Part shown: in pieces, positions 23,541 through 32,245 of the stretch
Numbering within the stretch: position 1 is the first letter of the stretch
Layout: each line of letters starts with the position of its first letter
IMG/VR virus record: IMGVR_UViG_3300025141_000063
Location: 1 to 64,000 of that record
Strand: one strand, 5' to 3'
DNA from: a virus
DNA length: 64,000 bases
The notes under the pieces: model-generated
Databases searched by the model: none
Told to the model about the DNA's origin: nothing
What the model saw: only the letters and a program-made list of their open reading frames with translations
Position numbers and translations under genes: made by a program

Positions 23541-25550
23541 TCAGACGATGGCCCGTCCGGGGTCTCGTCGCGGCGGCTTCTTCGAGGGGAGCGGGGACTG
23601 CTGGGCATCCAGCGGGTCCCGCGTCTCCTTGGTGCCCTGCATGATCTGCAACACTAAGGAGTAGAAGTGCGGTTGCGTCGCCTTCATCTTCTGCATCGTG
23701 GCGTAGGCGTCCGGGGGCTTGGTCTTGAGCTGCTTCCGCAGCTCATTGGCCACCCTCTTCGCCACGTAGTGCACGTCCATCCCTGTCTCGGGGTGCGCCG
23801 TCAGCTGCGACGACGCGTCCCCAGGGATGCCGGTCGTCGGAGAGGAGTTCCCGTTCTCAGGGTAGAGCTTGGCTCCCGCCGGCCCCTCGACCGCGCCGCC
23901 TCCACCTTCCCCGCCTCCGGGCGACGGGAGTTGGGGCTGGTTCGGTTGCGGGCCGGGGGCGCCGCCCACCATGTCCGCTTGGGAGGCCTGCATGTACAGC
24001 TGCATGACCTGCTGCGCCTCACCTTGGCCCACAGCAGCCGCCACCTGCGCCCTGCGCTGGTTCTCAGACTGCGCCCTGGCCTCAGAGCCAAGGAGGATAC
24101 GCTCGTGCTCGTAGTCCTCGTTGAGTTCGCGCAGGAAGGTGTGGTCGGAGACCTTGCCTGCCTGGTTGGCCTGGAAGTAGATCATCGTGCGCTGCAGGTC
24201 GTCCGCCATCTTGAAGCGACGGAACTTCTTGGTGACCTTCGGCCAGCCCAGCCACGCACCAATGGAGTCGAACACCCAGTCCGTGAGGCCCTGGATGTCG
24301 GCGCGGTAGTTGATGAACTCGTTCTCCAGGTTCCGCATGGAGACCTGGGTGCCGGAGTAGCCGAGGCCGCCGAAGATGAACTCCTGCGGCACGTGCATAC
24401 CCGCGACGATGTGCTCGGCCCAGACGCGGTGCTCCTGGTGGAGAATCATCGCTCGGCCCTGGCCGCCCACGACCTGGTGGCCCACGGGGAGGGGGAGGAT
24501 CGGGATGTAGTTCGGGTCTCGCCTCCAGCGCTCGATCTCCTCCTCCATCTGCCCCTTCCACCCCGCCAGCGGCACCGTGGTGTACGGATCGCTGGTGCCG
24601 GAGCCGGGCTGGGGGAAGAGCATGCGGAGCGGGACGATGTGCTCGCGGGCGATGGCCTCCTGCCCCTTCTTGAGGATCTGCAGGTAGTAGGAGTCCTTGA
24701 GCACCGGCAGGATGCGGGACAGGCCCCAGCCCTTGTCGTTGCCGTTGCCCGAGATGGAGGGCCGCCGCATGTGGAAGAGCTGCCCCGGCGCGAAGCGGAG
24801 GCCCATCTTCTTCTGGGCCGCCTCGACGAAGACGTTCGGGACGTCCTCCTGGATGTGGTTCCTACCGATCACCAGTTGGCTCCGCGTGCGCGGGCTCATC
24901 TGGTAGTAGTAGCGGCAGGAGCCCGTCTCCTCGTTCACGTCGATGGAGATGCGCTCGGGGTCCCAACGGACCAGCCCCAGCTTGTAGGGGCTCCTCTGCC
25001 ACACGTCGATCGGCTTGGCGTTGCCGATGCGTCGGCAGCTCGGGCAGGTGAGCCGGTACTTGAGCTCGCGCCACTTGTAGTGGGGCCTCAACTTCTTCGC
25101 CGGCTTCATCACCTTGCAGTGGTTGCACTGCAGGAACTTCACGAAGGGGTAGTTGATCGAGGTGAAGCTGTTGCCGTAACATTGATAGTCTAGGCCCGTC
25201 TCCACCTGGAAGCTGCGGAACTTCAGGACCTGGTCCTTCAGGTACTTGTACTTGCCTGCCACCGCGGCGTGTGGGCTCTCGAACACGAGGTCCGTGATCG
25301 GGTACGACGCCATCTTGTAGACGACGGCGTTCACCAGCGGGTTGGTGAAGAAGTAGTACCGGCACCAGCGGAAGAGCTTCTTCTGCGAGGAGGGCAGGTA
25401 GGTGTGGGCGCCATCGAAGAAGGGGCTCGGGTAGGGAACGCCCGCTCGACCCGACGCACCGAAGAACCCGCTGCGCAGGTTTGCGAAGCCGCTTCCTCCG
25501 GTGGACGTCAGCCCGTACTGGGGCAGCCCAAAGTCGAAACCCTCAGCCAT
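23541..25550 (-). CDS. Portal protein
   Basis: Forms the dodecameric ring at the capsid vertex through which DNA is packaged and released. The 669-aa chain shows a portal-like order: an N-terminal clip/wing region, a central stretch with GWGLSRILPVLKDSYY, then IARE, and an EFIFGGLGYSGTQ motif typical of portal stem regions. A long Gln-rich helix (EARAQSENQRRAQVAAAV) and a disordered Pro/Gly-rich tail follow. A four-Cys zinc finger (C142, C145, C169, C172) is inserted in the wing. Size fits large myovirus portals. It is followed by RNA polymerase and other virion genes rather than by capsid genes. Confidence 0.85.
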   Translation of the reverse strand: MAEGFDFGLPQYGLTSTGGSGFANLRSGFFGASGRAGVPYPSPFFDGAHTYLPSSQKKLFRWCRYYFFTNPLVNAVVYKMASYPITDLVFESPHAAVAGKYKYLKDQVLKFRSFQVETGLDYQCYGNSFTSINYPFVKFLQCNHCKVMKPAKKLRPHYKWRELKYRLTCPSCRRIGNAKPIDVWQRSPYKLGLVRWDPERISIDVNEETGSCRYYYQMSPRTRSQLVIGRNHIQEDVPNVFVEAAQKKMGLRFAPGQLFHMRRPSISGNGNDKGWGLSRILPVLKDSYYLQILKKGQEAIAREHIVPLRMLFPQPGSGTSDPYTTVPLAGWKGQMEEEIERWRRDPNYIPILPLPVGHQVVGGQGRAMILHQEHRVWAEHIVAGMHVPQEFIFGGLGYSGTQVSMRNLENEFINYRADIQGLTDWVFDSIGAWLGWPKVTKKFRRFKMADDLQRTMIYFQANQAGKVSDHTFLRELNEDYEHERILLGSEARAQSENQRRAQVAAAVGQGEAQQVMQLYMQASQADMVGGAPGPQPNQPQLPSPGGGEGGGGAVEGPAGAKLYPENGNSSPTTGIPGDASSQLTAHPETGMDVHYVAKRVANELRKQLKTKPPDAYATMQKMKATQPHFYSLVLQIMQGTKETRDPLDAQQSPLPSKKPPRRDPGRAIV

Positions 25551-26420
25551 CTATGCCGCCTTCTTCGAGAGGAGCCACGCGAACTCTTGCGCCTGCTCAG
25601 CTTCTTGTTGACGCCTCATCATCATGTAGTTGTGCGCCACCAGCAGCTTCGCACAGACCACGTCCTCCGGAACATCGTCGCTCAGGTCAGGCTCCTCGCC
25701 CGTCTCCCCCAGCATCTGCCTCCACCGAGCAGCGACGGCCCGGGGATCATTCTTGAAGTGGCGCTCGATGTTCCGGCCCACATCGTCCGGGATGCCGCGA
25801 GCAGGCTTCAGGTTCAGTGACCTCTCGTCCATGTCGGGGTCGAACCGGCCGACGCAGACGTCGCACCTGCCGTCGGCGAGGTCGTCGTCGTCCTCGTTCC
25901 CGCAGTCCGTGCAGACATAGGTGGGCTGTGCCACCAGCCGCTGTGCGAAGGACAGGGGCGCCGGGAGGAACCAGACGCCCCTCTCCATGGCGGAGGCCGC
26001 CACGAAGCGTCCGACCTCCTCCTCGTAGGGGTGCTTGCGGATGTCCGACACCATATCCACGGCCGCCATCATCTGCGCCACCGTGGGCTGCTGGAGCGTG
26101 AAGAAGTCGGGGATGTTGTTGTTCAGCGCCTGGGTCAGCGGGGAGAAGACCTCCCACACGGACCAGAAGCCATCGGCCACCAGCAGGTTGCGCACCGCCT
26201 GGATCTTGTTCTTGTTGAGGGCACTCACCGTCACCGCGTGCGGGCGGGAGTAGTGCATCTGGAAGCGGGACGAGAAGTCCTGCTCGATCTCGTACCAGAG
26301 GGCCTCCGAGTCCCACTCGAGCCAGTCCACTCCGAACTGCGCGAACAGCAGTCCCGCCAGCACGGCGGGGTGCGCGTCGTGGTAGCCGAAGAAGAGAGCT
26401 GGTGCCTCAGGAAGAGCCAC
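25551..26420 (-). CDS. Virion-cluster protein with zinc ribbon
   Basis: A 289-aa protein directly upstream of the portal, with no gap. The first half is aromatic-rich and helical (DWLEWDSEALWYEIEQDF). A zinc ribbon with C170, C173, C186 and C189 sits in the middle, split by an acidic loop (GNEDDDDLADG). The C-terminus is Gln/Ala-rich and ends in LLSKKAA. Position suggests a portal partner or a head-tail assembly protein. The family is not recognised. Confidence 0.65.
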   Translation of the reverse strand: MALPEAPALFFGYHDAHPAVLAGLLFAQFGVDWLEWDSEALWYEIEQDFSSRFQMHYSRPHAVTVSALNKNKIQAVRNLLVADGFWSVWEVFSPLTQALNNNIPDFFTLQQPTVAQMMAAVDMVSDIRKHPYEEEVGRFVAASAMERGVWFLPAPLSFAQRLVAQPTYVCTDCGNEDDDDLADGRCDVCVGRFDPDMDERSLNLKPARGIPDDVGRNIERHFKNDPRAVAARWRQMLGETGEEPDLSDDVPEDVVCAKLLVAHNYMMMRRQQEAEQAQEFAWLLSKKAA

Positions 26421-27996
26421 GGACGTGGCTCCTGCTGTCGGCCAGCCGGGCCAGGATCACCTGCTGGGGGTAGGGCAGCGACTTGAAGATGGTGACGGGC
26501 TTCTTGACGAACTCCTCGGAGATCTCATCACCGAGAGCGTTGTGCACCAGCCGGATGTCCTCACGGGCGATGCGTAGCAGGTCGGCGCCGGTCACCCGGT
26601 CGATGCCCTTCACCCAGTGGTAGTTCGCGTCCTCCGAGGCCGTCTTCTCCGAGAGGGCTGCGCGGTACGGGTCGGGAAGATCCCGGTCCCACTCCTGGCT
26701 GAGCCCGTAGTGCTCGTCGAACTGGGTCAGCGCCTGACCGAACTCGTCCGGGCCCTTGTGCGTGGCCACCGAGGCGAGCTTCATCAGGATCGCTCCACCC
26801 CGCTCGTCGACTCGGCTCGCTCGAGCATTGAGGTGCAACACGAACCCCTCGTTGAGCTGGTCGCCCCCGTAGGCCGCCACCTTCTCGGTGACCTCGATGT
26901 CGTGGGCCGCGGCGGCTTGCTTGACATTGCGGCAGTACTCCCGGCGGTCGGTGGGGTGGAAGTTCTTCCAGAAGCGGTCGAAGTAGACCATCGCCTGCTT
27001 GATCTGCTCATCGGTCTGCAGCGGGTACTTGTCGTTGAGGGCGGCCAGCTTATTTGTGGCGGCGGCGTACCCCAGGACTCCGGCGGCGGGCAGCAAGCCG
27101 ATGGCGCCTCCCTTGAGGGCGCCTCCCGCGGTGCGCTTGAGGGTTTCCGTCTTCGTCGCGCCGGCCTTGCGGGCCTTGTGGAAGCCCGCGCCCGCGCCGA
27201 CGGTGCCCGCGCCGAGAGCGCCGACGGCTCCGAGCTCAAACAGGGTGAAGGCGCTCTTCTCGGCTGCCACCTTGTAGACGCTGCCTCGGTGCGAGATGTA
27301 GCCGGAGGTGGGAGACTCTGACTGCCGGAGGGTTGCCTTGACGTTGTCGGGGGCCTCCTTGATGGGCCTGGAGTGCTTCTTGGCGCGGCCCCAAACCTCG
27401 GGACTCGGGACGCCTCCCCGGCTCCACTGCTCCTCCTTGTGGTGCGCGTCCTCTCCGCCCAGGCGGTACCCAGACCGGGTGCCCGATCGATGTCCCAGCG
27501 CCGCGCCTGCGACGCCTGCAGCGGCCAGCCCGCCCGCGGCGACGAGGCCCTTGCCGAGGTTGCCCATCGCCGTCTTCTCCCAGCCGCGGATGTCCACGAT
27601 GGGGCCGATGCCTTCGACCTCTCGGACCTCCCCGTCGCGTGCGGTGACTGTGGGGATGGCGGAGGCGACCTTGGCGACGAGGCCGGGACTGGAGTAGCCG
27701 CCCTCCTCCATCTTCTCTAGGAGGCGGACGCCTGCGACCACCGCGGCGGTCTTGGGCATGCCGTCCCAGCTCTCGGCGAGGTACTGGCCGTTGAGCCAGG
27801 CGACCTCAGGAGAGGTGCAGGCGAACTTCCGCAGCTTGCCCTCCCGGCCGAACATGACGACCCCGAAGTCGGAGTCCGGGTAGCGAGACAGCTCGCCCCT
27901 CTCAGGCATCGCGGCGGTGGCCACCTTGTGGGGCAGGGAGATCGAGGCTTCCTTGATCAGCCCGGGTCCCAGATCATGCAAGTCGACAGCGAACAT
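26407..27996 (-). CDS. Virion-type protein with repeated K-x-A motifs and Gly-rich hydrophobic segments
   Basis: A 529-aa protein, first of the left virion operon. It has a mosaic build like the giant polyprotein. There are two Gly/Ala-zipper hydrophobic stretches (about 148-168 and 253-272, for example GLAAAGVAGAALG and GAVGALGAGTVGAGAG) and K-x-A sites at K15 (IKEAS), K82 (PKTAA), K141 (EKTAM), K247 (EKSAF), K333 (IKQAM), K359 (VKQAA) and K451 (EKTAS). No enzyme motif is seen. The hydrophobic zippers could insert into a membrane during DNA ejection, as inner-capsid or pilot proteins do; that is inference. It overlaps the next gene by fourteen bases. Confidence 0.68.
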   Translation of the reverse strand: MFAVDLHDLGPGLIKEASISLPHKVATAAMPERGELSRYPDSDFGVVMFGREGKLRKFACTSPEVAWLNGQYLAESWDGMPKTAAVVAGVRLLEKMEEGGYSSPGLVAKVASAIPTVTARDGEVREVEGIGPIVDIRGWEKTAMGNLGKGLVAAGGLAAAGVAGAALGHRSGTRSGYRLGGEDAHHKEEQWSRGGVPSPEVWGRAKKHSRPIKEAPDNVKATLRQSESPTSGYISHRGSVYKVAAEKSAFTLFELGAVGALGAGTVGAGAGFHKARKAGATKTETLKRTAGGALKGGAIGLLPAAGVLGYAAATNKLAALNDKYPLQTDEQIKQAMVYFDRFWKNFHPTDRREYCRNVKQAAAAHDIEVTEKVAAYGGDQLNEGFVLHLNARASRVDERGGAILMKLASVATHKGPDEFGQALTQFDEHYGLSQEWDRDLPDPYRAALSEKTASEDANYHWVKGIDRVTGADLLRIAREDIRLVHNALGDEISEEFVKKPVTIFKSLPYPQQVILARLADSRSHVRGSS

Positions 27997-28112
27997 ACGG
28001 GCCTCCGGGTGCCGGTCGATGATGTCTCCCCCGTTGAGCCGATGTCAACGCAAGAAGCCGCCGGAACTCGGCATAAGGGTTACGCACTCAACACCTTGGA
28101 GCTTACCAGACG
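27997..28112. promoter_or_regulatory. Divergent promoter gap at the start of the early/replication operon
   Basis: A 116-bp gap between the minus-strand virion operon and the long plus-strand replication operon. It should contain opposed promoters and is the natural early/late switch point. It contains GGCATAAG at 28070-28077, shared with the gap at 22504-22624. TTGAGC at 28034-28039 could be a -35-like box, but spacing to a -10 is not convincing. There is no strong Shine-Dalgarno before the ATG at 28113. Confidence 0.5.
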
Positions 28113-28511
28113 ATGGCGATCAGCAGAGTGGGGGCTATTCCTGACCCTCCTTGTTTCGGGAAGCCAGCCTACTTCGATGAAGTCAACGACGAGGACTGCC
28201 GCACCTGCCATGCCAGGGTACGGTGCAAGGTCCAATGTCGCCAGAAGAAGGCGGGCGGGTCCCACAAGAAGAACACCAGCTTGAAGAACTCGAAGGCGAC
28301 GGGGCGGGGCGACCGAAGCGTCGCTGCCGATGACGAGGACGCCCCGACCTTCCGCGTCAAGAAGAAGATGACCACCTCCTGGTTCGGGGCGCTCAAGCAC
28401 AACTCGTTCATTCGACTGTGCAGCACCTTCTTCCGGGAACTCGCGTTCGGAGTGGAGCAGATTCCACTGGAGCCATACTCCGAGCAGGAATTGGAGGAGA
28501 TCGATGAGTGA
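28113..28511 (+). CDS. Cys-rich small protein, first gene of the replication operon
   Basis: A 132-aa protein. An N-terminal Cys cluster (CFGKPAYFDE, then CRTCHARVRCKVQC) looks like a metal-binding knuckle. The middle is very basic and polar (KKAGGSHKKNTSLKNSK), and the C-terminus is acidic. As the leading early gene it could be a transcription or takeover factor, but no family is recognised. It overlaps the next gene by eight bases. Confidence 0.65.
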   Translation: MAISRVGAIPDPPCFGKPAYFDEVNDEDCRTCHARVRCKVQCRQKKAGGSHKKNTSLKNSKATGRGDRSVAADDEDAPTFRVKKKMTTSWFGALKHNSFIRLCSTFFRELAFGVEQIPLEPYSEQELEEIDE

Positions 28512-28962
28512 CAGCATCAACGTCGGCGGCCTGATCATGACCGCCCGCAAGAAGAGGTTCCGCAGCACGAGGGAAGCCGCTGCCGCGGTGAAGCTCACCG
28601 ACGCTCGCGGCACCCGGAGTCTCTCCGGTGAGGGCCTGCGGAAGTACGAGAAGAGCCTCAGTCTCCCGTCTGCGAATGTGCTTAGCGCGCTGATCCAGGG
28701 CTGGGGGATGGGTGGAGAGGAGGCCGAGACCCTGTGGAACGCCGTGCACGTCGCTCGGGAGCGCCGCGATGGCTTCGAGCCGAGGAAGGCCGCCCTCAAG
28801 GGGGAGAACATGGAGGCCGCCGTCGCCAGTGCGGTGGGTGAGATGGTCGGCGAGTGCCGCATCCTCGTCGAGGGGATGGTCGACGACGTCGACGACCAGG
28901 AAGCGTTCCTGGAGGAGGTCCGCGTCCTCTCGAACCGCATCATCAGGAGCCACTTTCGGTGA
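28504..28962 (+). CDS. Helix-turn-helix regulator, XRE/Cro-like (probable)
   Basis: A 152-aa protein whose first 70 residues fit a Cro/C1-type HTH. A helix is followed by STREAAAAVKL, then SLSGEGLRKYEKSLSLPS, the usual place of the recognition helix and the following yE-x-G-like turn. The C-terminal half is helical and acidic, perhaps for dimerisation. Position at the operon head suggests control of the adjacent promoter gap. HTH assignment is by pattern only. Confidence 0.6.
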   Translation: MSDSINVGGLIMTARKKRFRSTREAAAAVKLTDARGTRSLSGEGLRKYEKSLSLPSANVLSALIQGWGMGGEEAETLWNAVHVARERRDGFEPRKAALKGENMEAAVASAVGEMVGECRILVEGMVDDVDDQEAFLEEVRVLSNRIIRSHFR

Positions 28963-30287
28963 GCCTCTACACCTTCTGCAGGAGGGAGCCGGACCACGCC
29001 TACGTTGACCGGAATCTCTGGTTGCCGAAGGCGAGGCTCACTCCCCGAGTCATCAAGAAGCGTCTCAGCTTCCGGGCCGCGGTCGGGAAGAAGCGGGATC
29101 AGATCATCACCGTCAACGCCTTCCGAGAGGAGGAGCACCACCTGGTCGTGCCTCGCAACTTCATGTCCCCCGCCGAGCTACTCGAGCAGGACATCCCTGT
29201 GGTTGACCTGCGTCCCAAGGAGTACGAACGGGTGGTGATGGCGCACTCCATCATCCCCCGCGACCACCAGGTCGAACCGCTGACCAAGATGGAGGAGATC
29301 GATGACGGGACGTTGAACGTGGCGTGTGGTCGGGGCAAGACGGTCATGGCGCTGTACGAGGCAGCGCGCATGGGTGTGCCGACCCTGGTGGTTTGCCAGA
29401 ACAGCTCCATCCTCCAGCAGTGGGAGAGGGAGATCGAGAAGTTCATTACCTTCTCCGGGGACGTGCAGTGGATGAAGGGCAAGGGCCTGCCGAAGTCAGC
29501 GTTCGGGCTGGCCACCATCCAGACCCTCTACCGCAAGGCGGAGGACCTGCCGACGGCCTTCCGCCGTCGGTGGGGGCTCGTCATCTTCGACGAGGCGCAT
29601 CACGTCTCGGCCCCGGAGTTCTGCAAGGCCGCGGACATCTTCCCCGGCCGGAGGATCGCACTGACAGCTACAGCGAAGAGGAGTGATGGGCTGGAGAAGA
29701 TCTACCAGTACCACCTGGGGCAGGTGTTCCACACCGACCTCCGTCAAGACCTCAAGCCGAAGATCGTCTTCCTGCACCTGCCCGGGTTCGACCCTCCGGG
29801 GAGCGTGTACGACGACGTCAGCCTGAAGACCTGGCTCTCCAGGAACTCTTCCTTCAACGCCATCGTGGCGAAGGAGACCACGGACGCCGTGGCCAAGGGC
29901 CGCACCGTCATGGTGCTGTCCCACCGCGTCGAGCAGCTCGTCACCCTGGAGCAGCTGGTCCCCTCGGGGAGGGCCATCTACGGAACCATCAAGCTGGCAG
30001 AGCGGGACGACGTCCTTCGGACAGCCAACCCCATCTTCGCCTCCATCAACCTCGCGCAGGAAGGGCTGGATCGGCCACAGCTGGACACCCTCCTGATCGC
30101 TACCCTCTTCTCCAACCCCAACTCCTTCCAGCAGGTGGTAGGGCGGGCGCAGAGAGAGTTCGCGGGCAAGAAAGATCCGGTCGTGGTCTTCCTGGTCCCC
30201 GACATCAACCGTTGCAAGAACCAAGCTCGCCGTCTCGCGTCCTTCGCGAGGAAGGCCGGCTACCCAGTGGAGAACCACCGAGCATGA
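28959..30287 (+). CDS. SF2 DNA helicase, XPB/UvsW-like
   Basis: A 442-aa ATP-dependent helicase, probably for recombination-dependent replication or fork remodelling. I see motif I CGRGKT (K127), motif II DEAH (211-214), motif III LTATAKRSDG, and motif VI QVVGRAQREF. The TAKRSDG-x-x-x-x-Y-x-x-H-x-G block is typical of the XPB/Rad25-UvsW branch. The start is the GTG overlapping the upstream TGA at 28960. It differs from the SF2 helicase at 2097-3626 in motif VI and genome position, so the phage has two distinct SF2 machines. Confidence 0.88.
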   Translation: MSLYTFCRREPDHAYVDRNLWLPKARLTPRVIKKRLSFRAAVGKKRDQIITVNAFREEEHHLVVPRNFMSPAELLEQDIPVVDLRPKEYERVVMAHSIIPRDHQVEPLTKMEEIDDGTLNVACGRGKTVMALYEAARMGVPTLVVCQNSSILQQWEREIEKFITFSGDVQWMKGKGLPKSAFGLATIQTLYRKAEDLPTAFRRRWGLVIFDEAHHVSAPEFCKAADIFPGRRIALTATAKRSDGLEKIYQYHLGQVFHTDLRQDLKPKIVFLHLPGFDPPGSVYDDVSLKTWLSRNSSFNAIVAKETTDAVAKGRTVMVLSHRVEQLVTLEQLVPSGRAIYGTIKLAERDDVLRTANPIFASINLAQEGLDRPQLDTLLIATLFSNPNSFQQVVGRAQREFAGKKDPVVVFLVPDINRCKNQARRLASFARKAGYPVENHRA

Positions 30288-30697
30288 GCAACCGCAAGAG
30301 CAAAGAAGTCATCGTGATGATGGTCAACCGCACCGCCTGGGTCGGGAAGTCCCGGGACGACGAGTCCCCTCCCGCCGAGCTCCGCGACGCCGTCATCGCC
30401 TTCCTGCACCAGAAGCCCAGCCCCGACGGCCAGATGGTGGTCATGACCCCCATGCGGGTCCCTTTCGGCCTCTCCAGCGAGACGCTGGGGAAGGTCCACC
30501 TCAACCCCGTCAACGTGGAGTCGTGGTGCTACCTCGACAACATGTCGGAGACTGACCAGAAGCAGATCCGCCTCTTCCTCGCATCCCAGAAGGAGCAGGA
30601 GCAGCAGACCCGCGCAGTCGCCGCAGGCATCGTGCTGCCTGGGCAGGGGGGCGCGCCCGCGCTGGACCTGGAGAAGCTCCGGAGGGGAGGCAAGTGA
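30284..30697 (+). CDS. Hypothetical protein
   Basis: A 137-aa protein starting at the ATG that overlaps the helicase stop (ATGA). The N-terminus is strand-rich (EVIVMMVNRTAWVG), the middle mixed, and the tail Gln/Ala/Gly-rich. There are no Cys pairs or membrane segments. It is translationally coupled to both neighbours, but no function can be assigned. Confidence 0.65.
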   Translation: MSNRKSKEVIVMMVNRTAWVGKSRDDESPPAELRDAVIAFLHQKPSPDGQMVVMTPMRVPFGLSSETLGKVHLNPVNVESWCYLDNMSETDQKQIRLFLASQKEQEQQTRAVAAGIVLPGQGGAPALDLEKLRRGGK

Positions 30698-31443
30698 GCG
30701 TTCCCTCGCTGGCCGACATCTTCGACCAGTACGTTGCGCAGGGGTGCGACCGCTGCCCTCGACTGATGGAGAGTCGGACCAGCATCGTCTTCGGGGAAGG
30801 GCACCCCGACCCCGACATCGTCTTCGTCGGTGCGGCTCCGGGGTACTGGGAGGATGAGCTGGTCCGCCCCTTCGTGGGGCAGGCCGGTGTCCTCCTGGAC
30901 TCCTTCCTCGCCTACTTCGGGCGTCGAGGCAACTCCGACCTCTGGCGCCTCGGGGAGTCCGTGGCCAAGGGCAAGAACCTCGGAGACCAGGAGGCCGACG
31001 CGGTACGGGAGGCGCTGATCGAGACGGAGAAGGTGCACTACCTGAACGCCGTCCTCTGCCGGCCGCCGGAGAATGTAGACCCGAGCAAGAAGGAGGTCGA
31101 CGCCTGCCGCGACCGCCTGTTCCAGACCATCTACCAGCTGGACCCGCTGCTCATCGTGGCCACCGGCAAGGTCGCGGCCAAGGCGCTCCTCGGGAAGGTG
31201 CTCAACGTCCAGGACTGCCGCGGGCAGGTCTACGACATTGAAATCCCGGGGGTCACTGGCGGGATCAGATACCCGATGCTCCTTACGTTCCACCCCTCCT
31301 ACGTGAACCGCGTGGGGGACTTCTTGTCGAAGACGGGGCCGGGGGTGCAGTTCGCGGAGGACTGCGAGCACCTCTTCACCCTGGTGGACCAGACCCGATA
31401 CATGACCTGCGGCACCCCGGTGCCTGAACGGAGGAAATGGTGA
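30694..31443 (+). CDS. Uracil-DNA glycosylase, family 4 (iron-sulfur type)
   Basis: Removes uracil from DNA by cleaving the glycosidic bond. The 249-aa protein has the family 4/5 motif VGAAPGYWEDE followed by RPFVGQAG, a central LNAVLCRPPEN, and TFHPSYV near the C-terminus. C18, C21, C122 and C138 are spaced as expected for the [4Fe-4S] ligands. It is longer than many family-4 enzymes because of an insert near residues 75-105. The GTG start overlaps the previous stop. A phage UDG fits repair of deaminated cytosine, or of deaminated 5-methylcytosine neighbours, in a GC-rich genome. Confidence 0.88.
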   Translation: MSVPSLADIFDQYVAQGCDRCPRLMESRTSIVFGEGHPDPDIVFVGAAPGYWEDELVRPFVGQAGVLLDSFLAYFGRRGNSDLWRLGESVAKGKNLGDQEADAVREALIETEKVHYLNAVLCRPPENVDPSKKEVDACRDRLFQTIYQLDPLLIVATGKVAAKALLGKVLNVQDCRGQVYDIEIPGVTGGIRYPMLLTFHPSYVNRVGDFLSKTGPGVQFAEDCEHLFTLVDQTRYMTCGTPVPERRKW

Positions 31444-31907
31444 CCAAGATCAACCCGGAAGACGTCGATACCAGCGTGGCCGAAGAGGCCGTCGAAGCAT
31501 TCCAGGAGGCCGAGGAGGAGTTCAAGGAGCTGCTCACGGACATCAAGGACAGCATGGGAGAGGACTGGTACGCCTACTTCCTCGAGACGATGGAGAAGCG
31601 GCGGAACCTCTGCAGCCGCGCGAGGAACACGGTTCGTGCCGTGGGTGTAGGCGTCGGCGCCTTCGCCGCTCGCACCATCGAGAAGAACGTCTGGGATGTC
31701 GAGGCCGTCCTGGAGCTGTCCCGCCTTCGGGACGAGCAGCAGGAGCTGGTCGACGCGAAGGTGCTGAAGTACTCCTTCGACCCGAAGCGTGCGCTCGAGC
31801 AGCTCGATGCCAAGGCCTTCGAGATCTACAAGGAGAAGGCTCACAGCAAGCGGCCGGGGACTACGCAGGTACTCGGCCCCAAGGTCGACGATGACCTCTT
31901 CAAGTAG
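31437..31907 (+). CDS. Hypothetical helical protein
   Basis: A 156-aa acidic protein. The N-terminal third is a strong Glu-rich helix (EEAVEAFQEAEEEFKELL), probably a coiled coil. A short Gly/Val-rich hydrophobic patch (VGVGVGAFAA) follows, then more helix. It overlaps UDG by seven bases and the next gene by seventeen. No family is recognised. Confidence 0.65.
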   Translation: MVTKINPEDVDTSVAEEAVEAFQEAEEEFKELLTDIKDSMGEDWYAYFLETMEKRRNLCSRARNTVRAVGVGVGAFAARTIEKNVWDVEAVLELSRLRDEQQELVDAKVLKYSFDPKRALEQLDAKAFEIYKEKAHSKRPGTTQVLGPKVDDDLFK

Positions 31908-32244
31908 CACCGATCCCCGGGTCACAATCCGCCGCAGCGCAGTCCTGAAAGGCATGGAACCTGAGGACCAGTTCTGCGATGATTTCCAGCTCAGCGAGGA
32001 ACACATGGACAAAGCGAAGCGCTTGATCGGAGACGGTCAGGCAGAGGTGTCTGTTGGCACAGACATGGGAGAGAAGGACTTCGGCAACGGCTTCGGCGTC
32101 TTCGTTTCCGTCAAGCTCACCTGCAACCAGGACGTCGCCACCATCGAGAAGGCTCAGAGCCTGGGGTGGGAGATCGCCAAGGAGTTCGCGGAGACCCAGT
32201 GGGCGGAAGCGAAGGAGCTCTACCAGTTCCTGGCGGGCAGCTGA
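31891..32244 (+). CDS. Hypothetical protein
   Basis: A 117-aa protein starting at the ATG inside the end of the previous gene. It resembles small phage accessory proteins with a VSVGTDMGEKDFGNGFGVFVSV strand region (shown in part) and a C-terminal helix ending LYQFLAGS. It may pair with the next gene, since both are short, coupled and in the replication operon. Nothing identifies a reaction. Confidence 0.65.
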   Translation: MTSSSSTDPRVTIRRSAVLKGMEPEDQFCDDFQLSEEHMDKAKRLIGDGQAEVSVGTDMGEKDFGNGFGVFVSVKLTCNQDVATIEKAQSLGWEIAKEFAETQWAEAKELYQFLAGS

Positions 32245-32245
32245 G

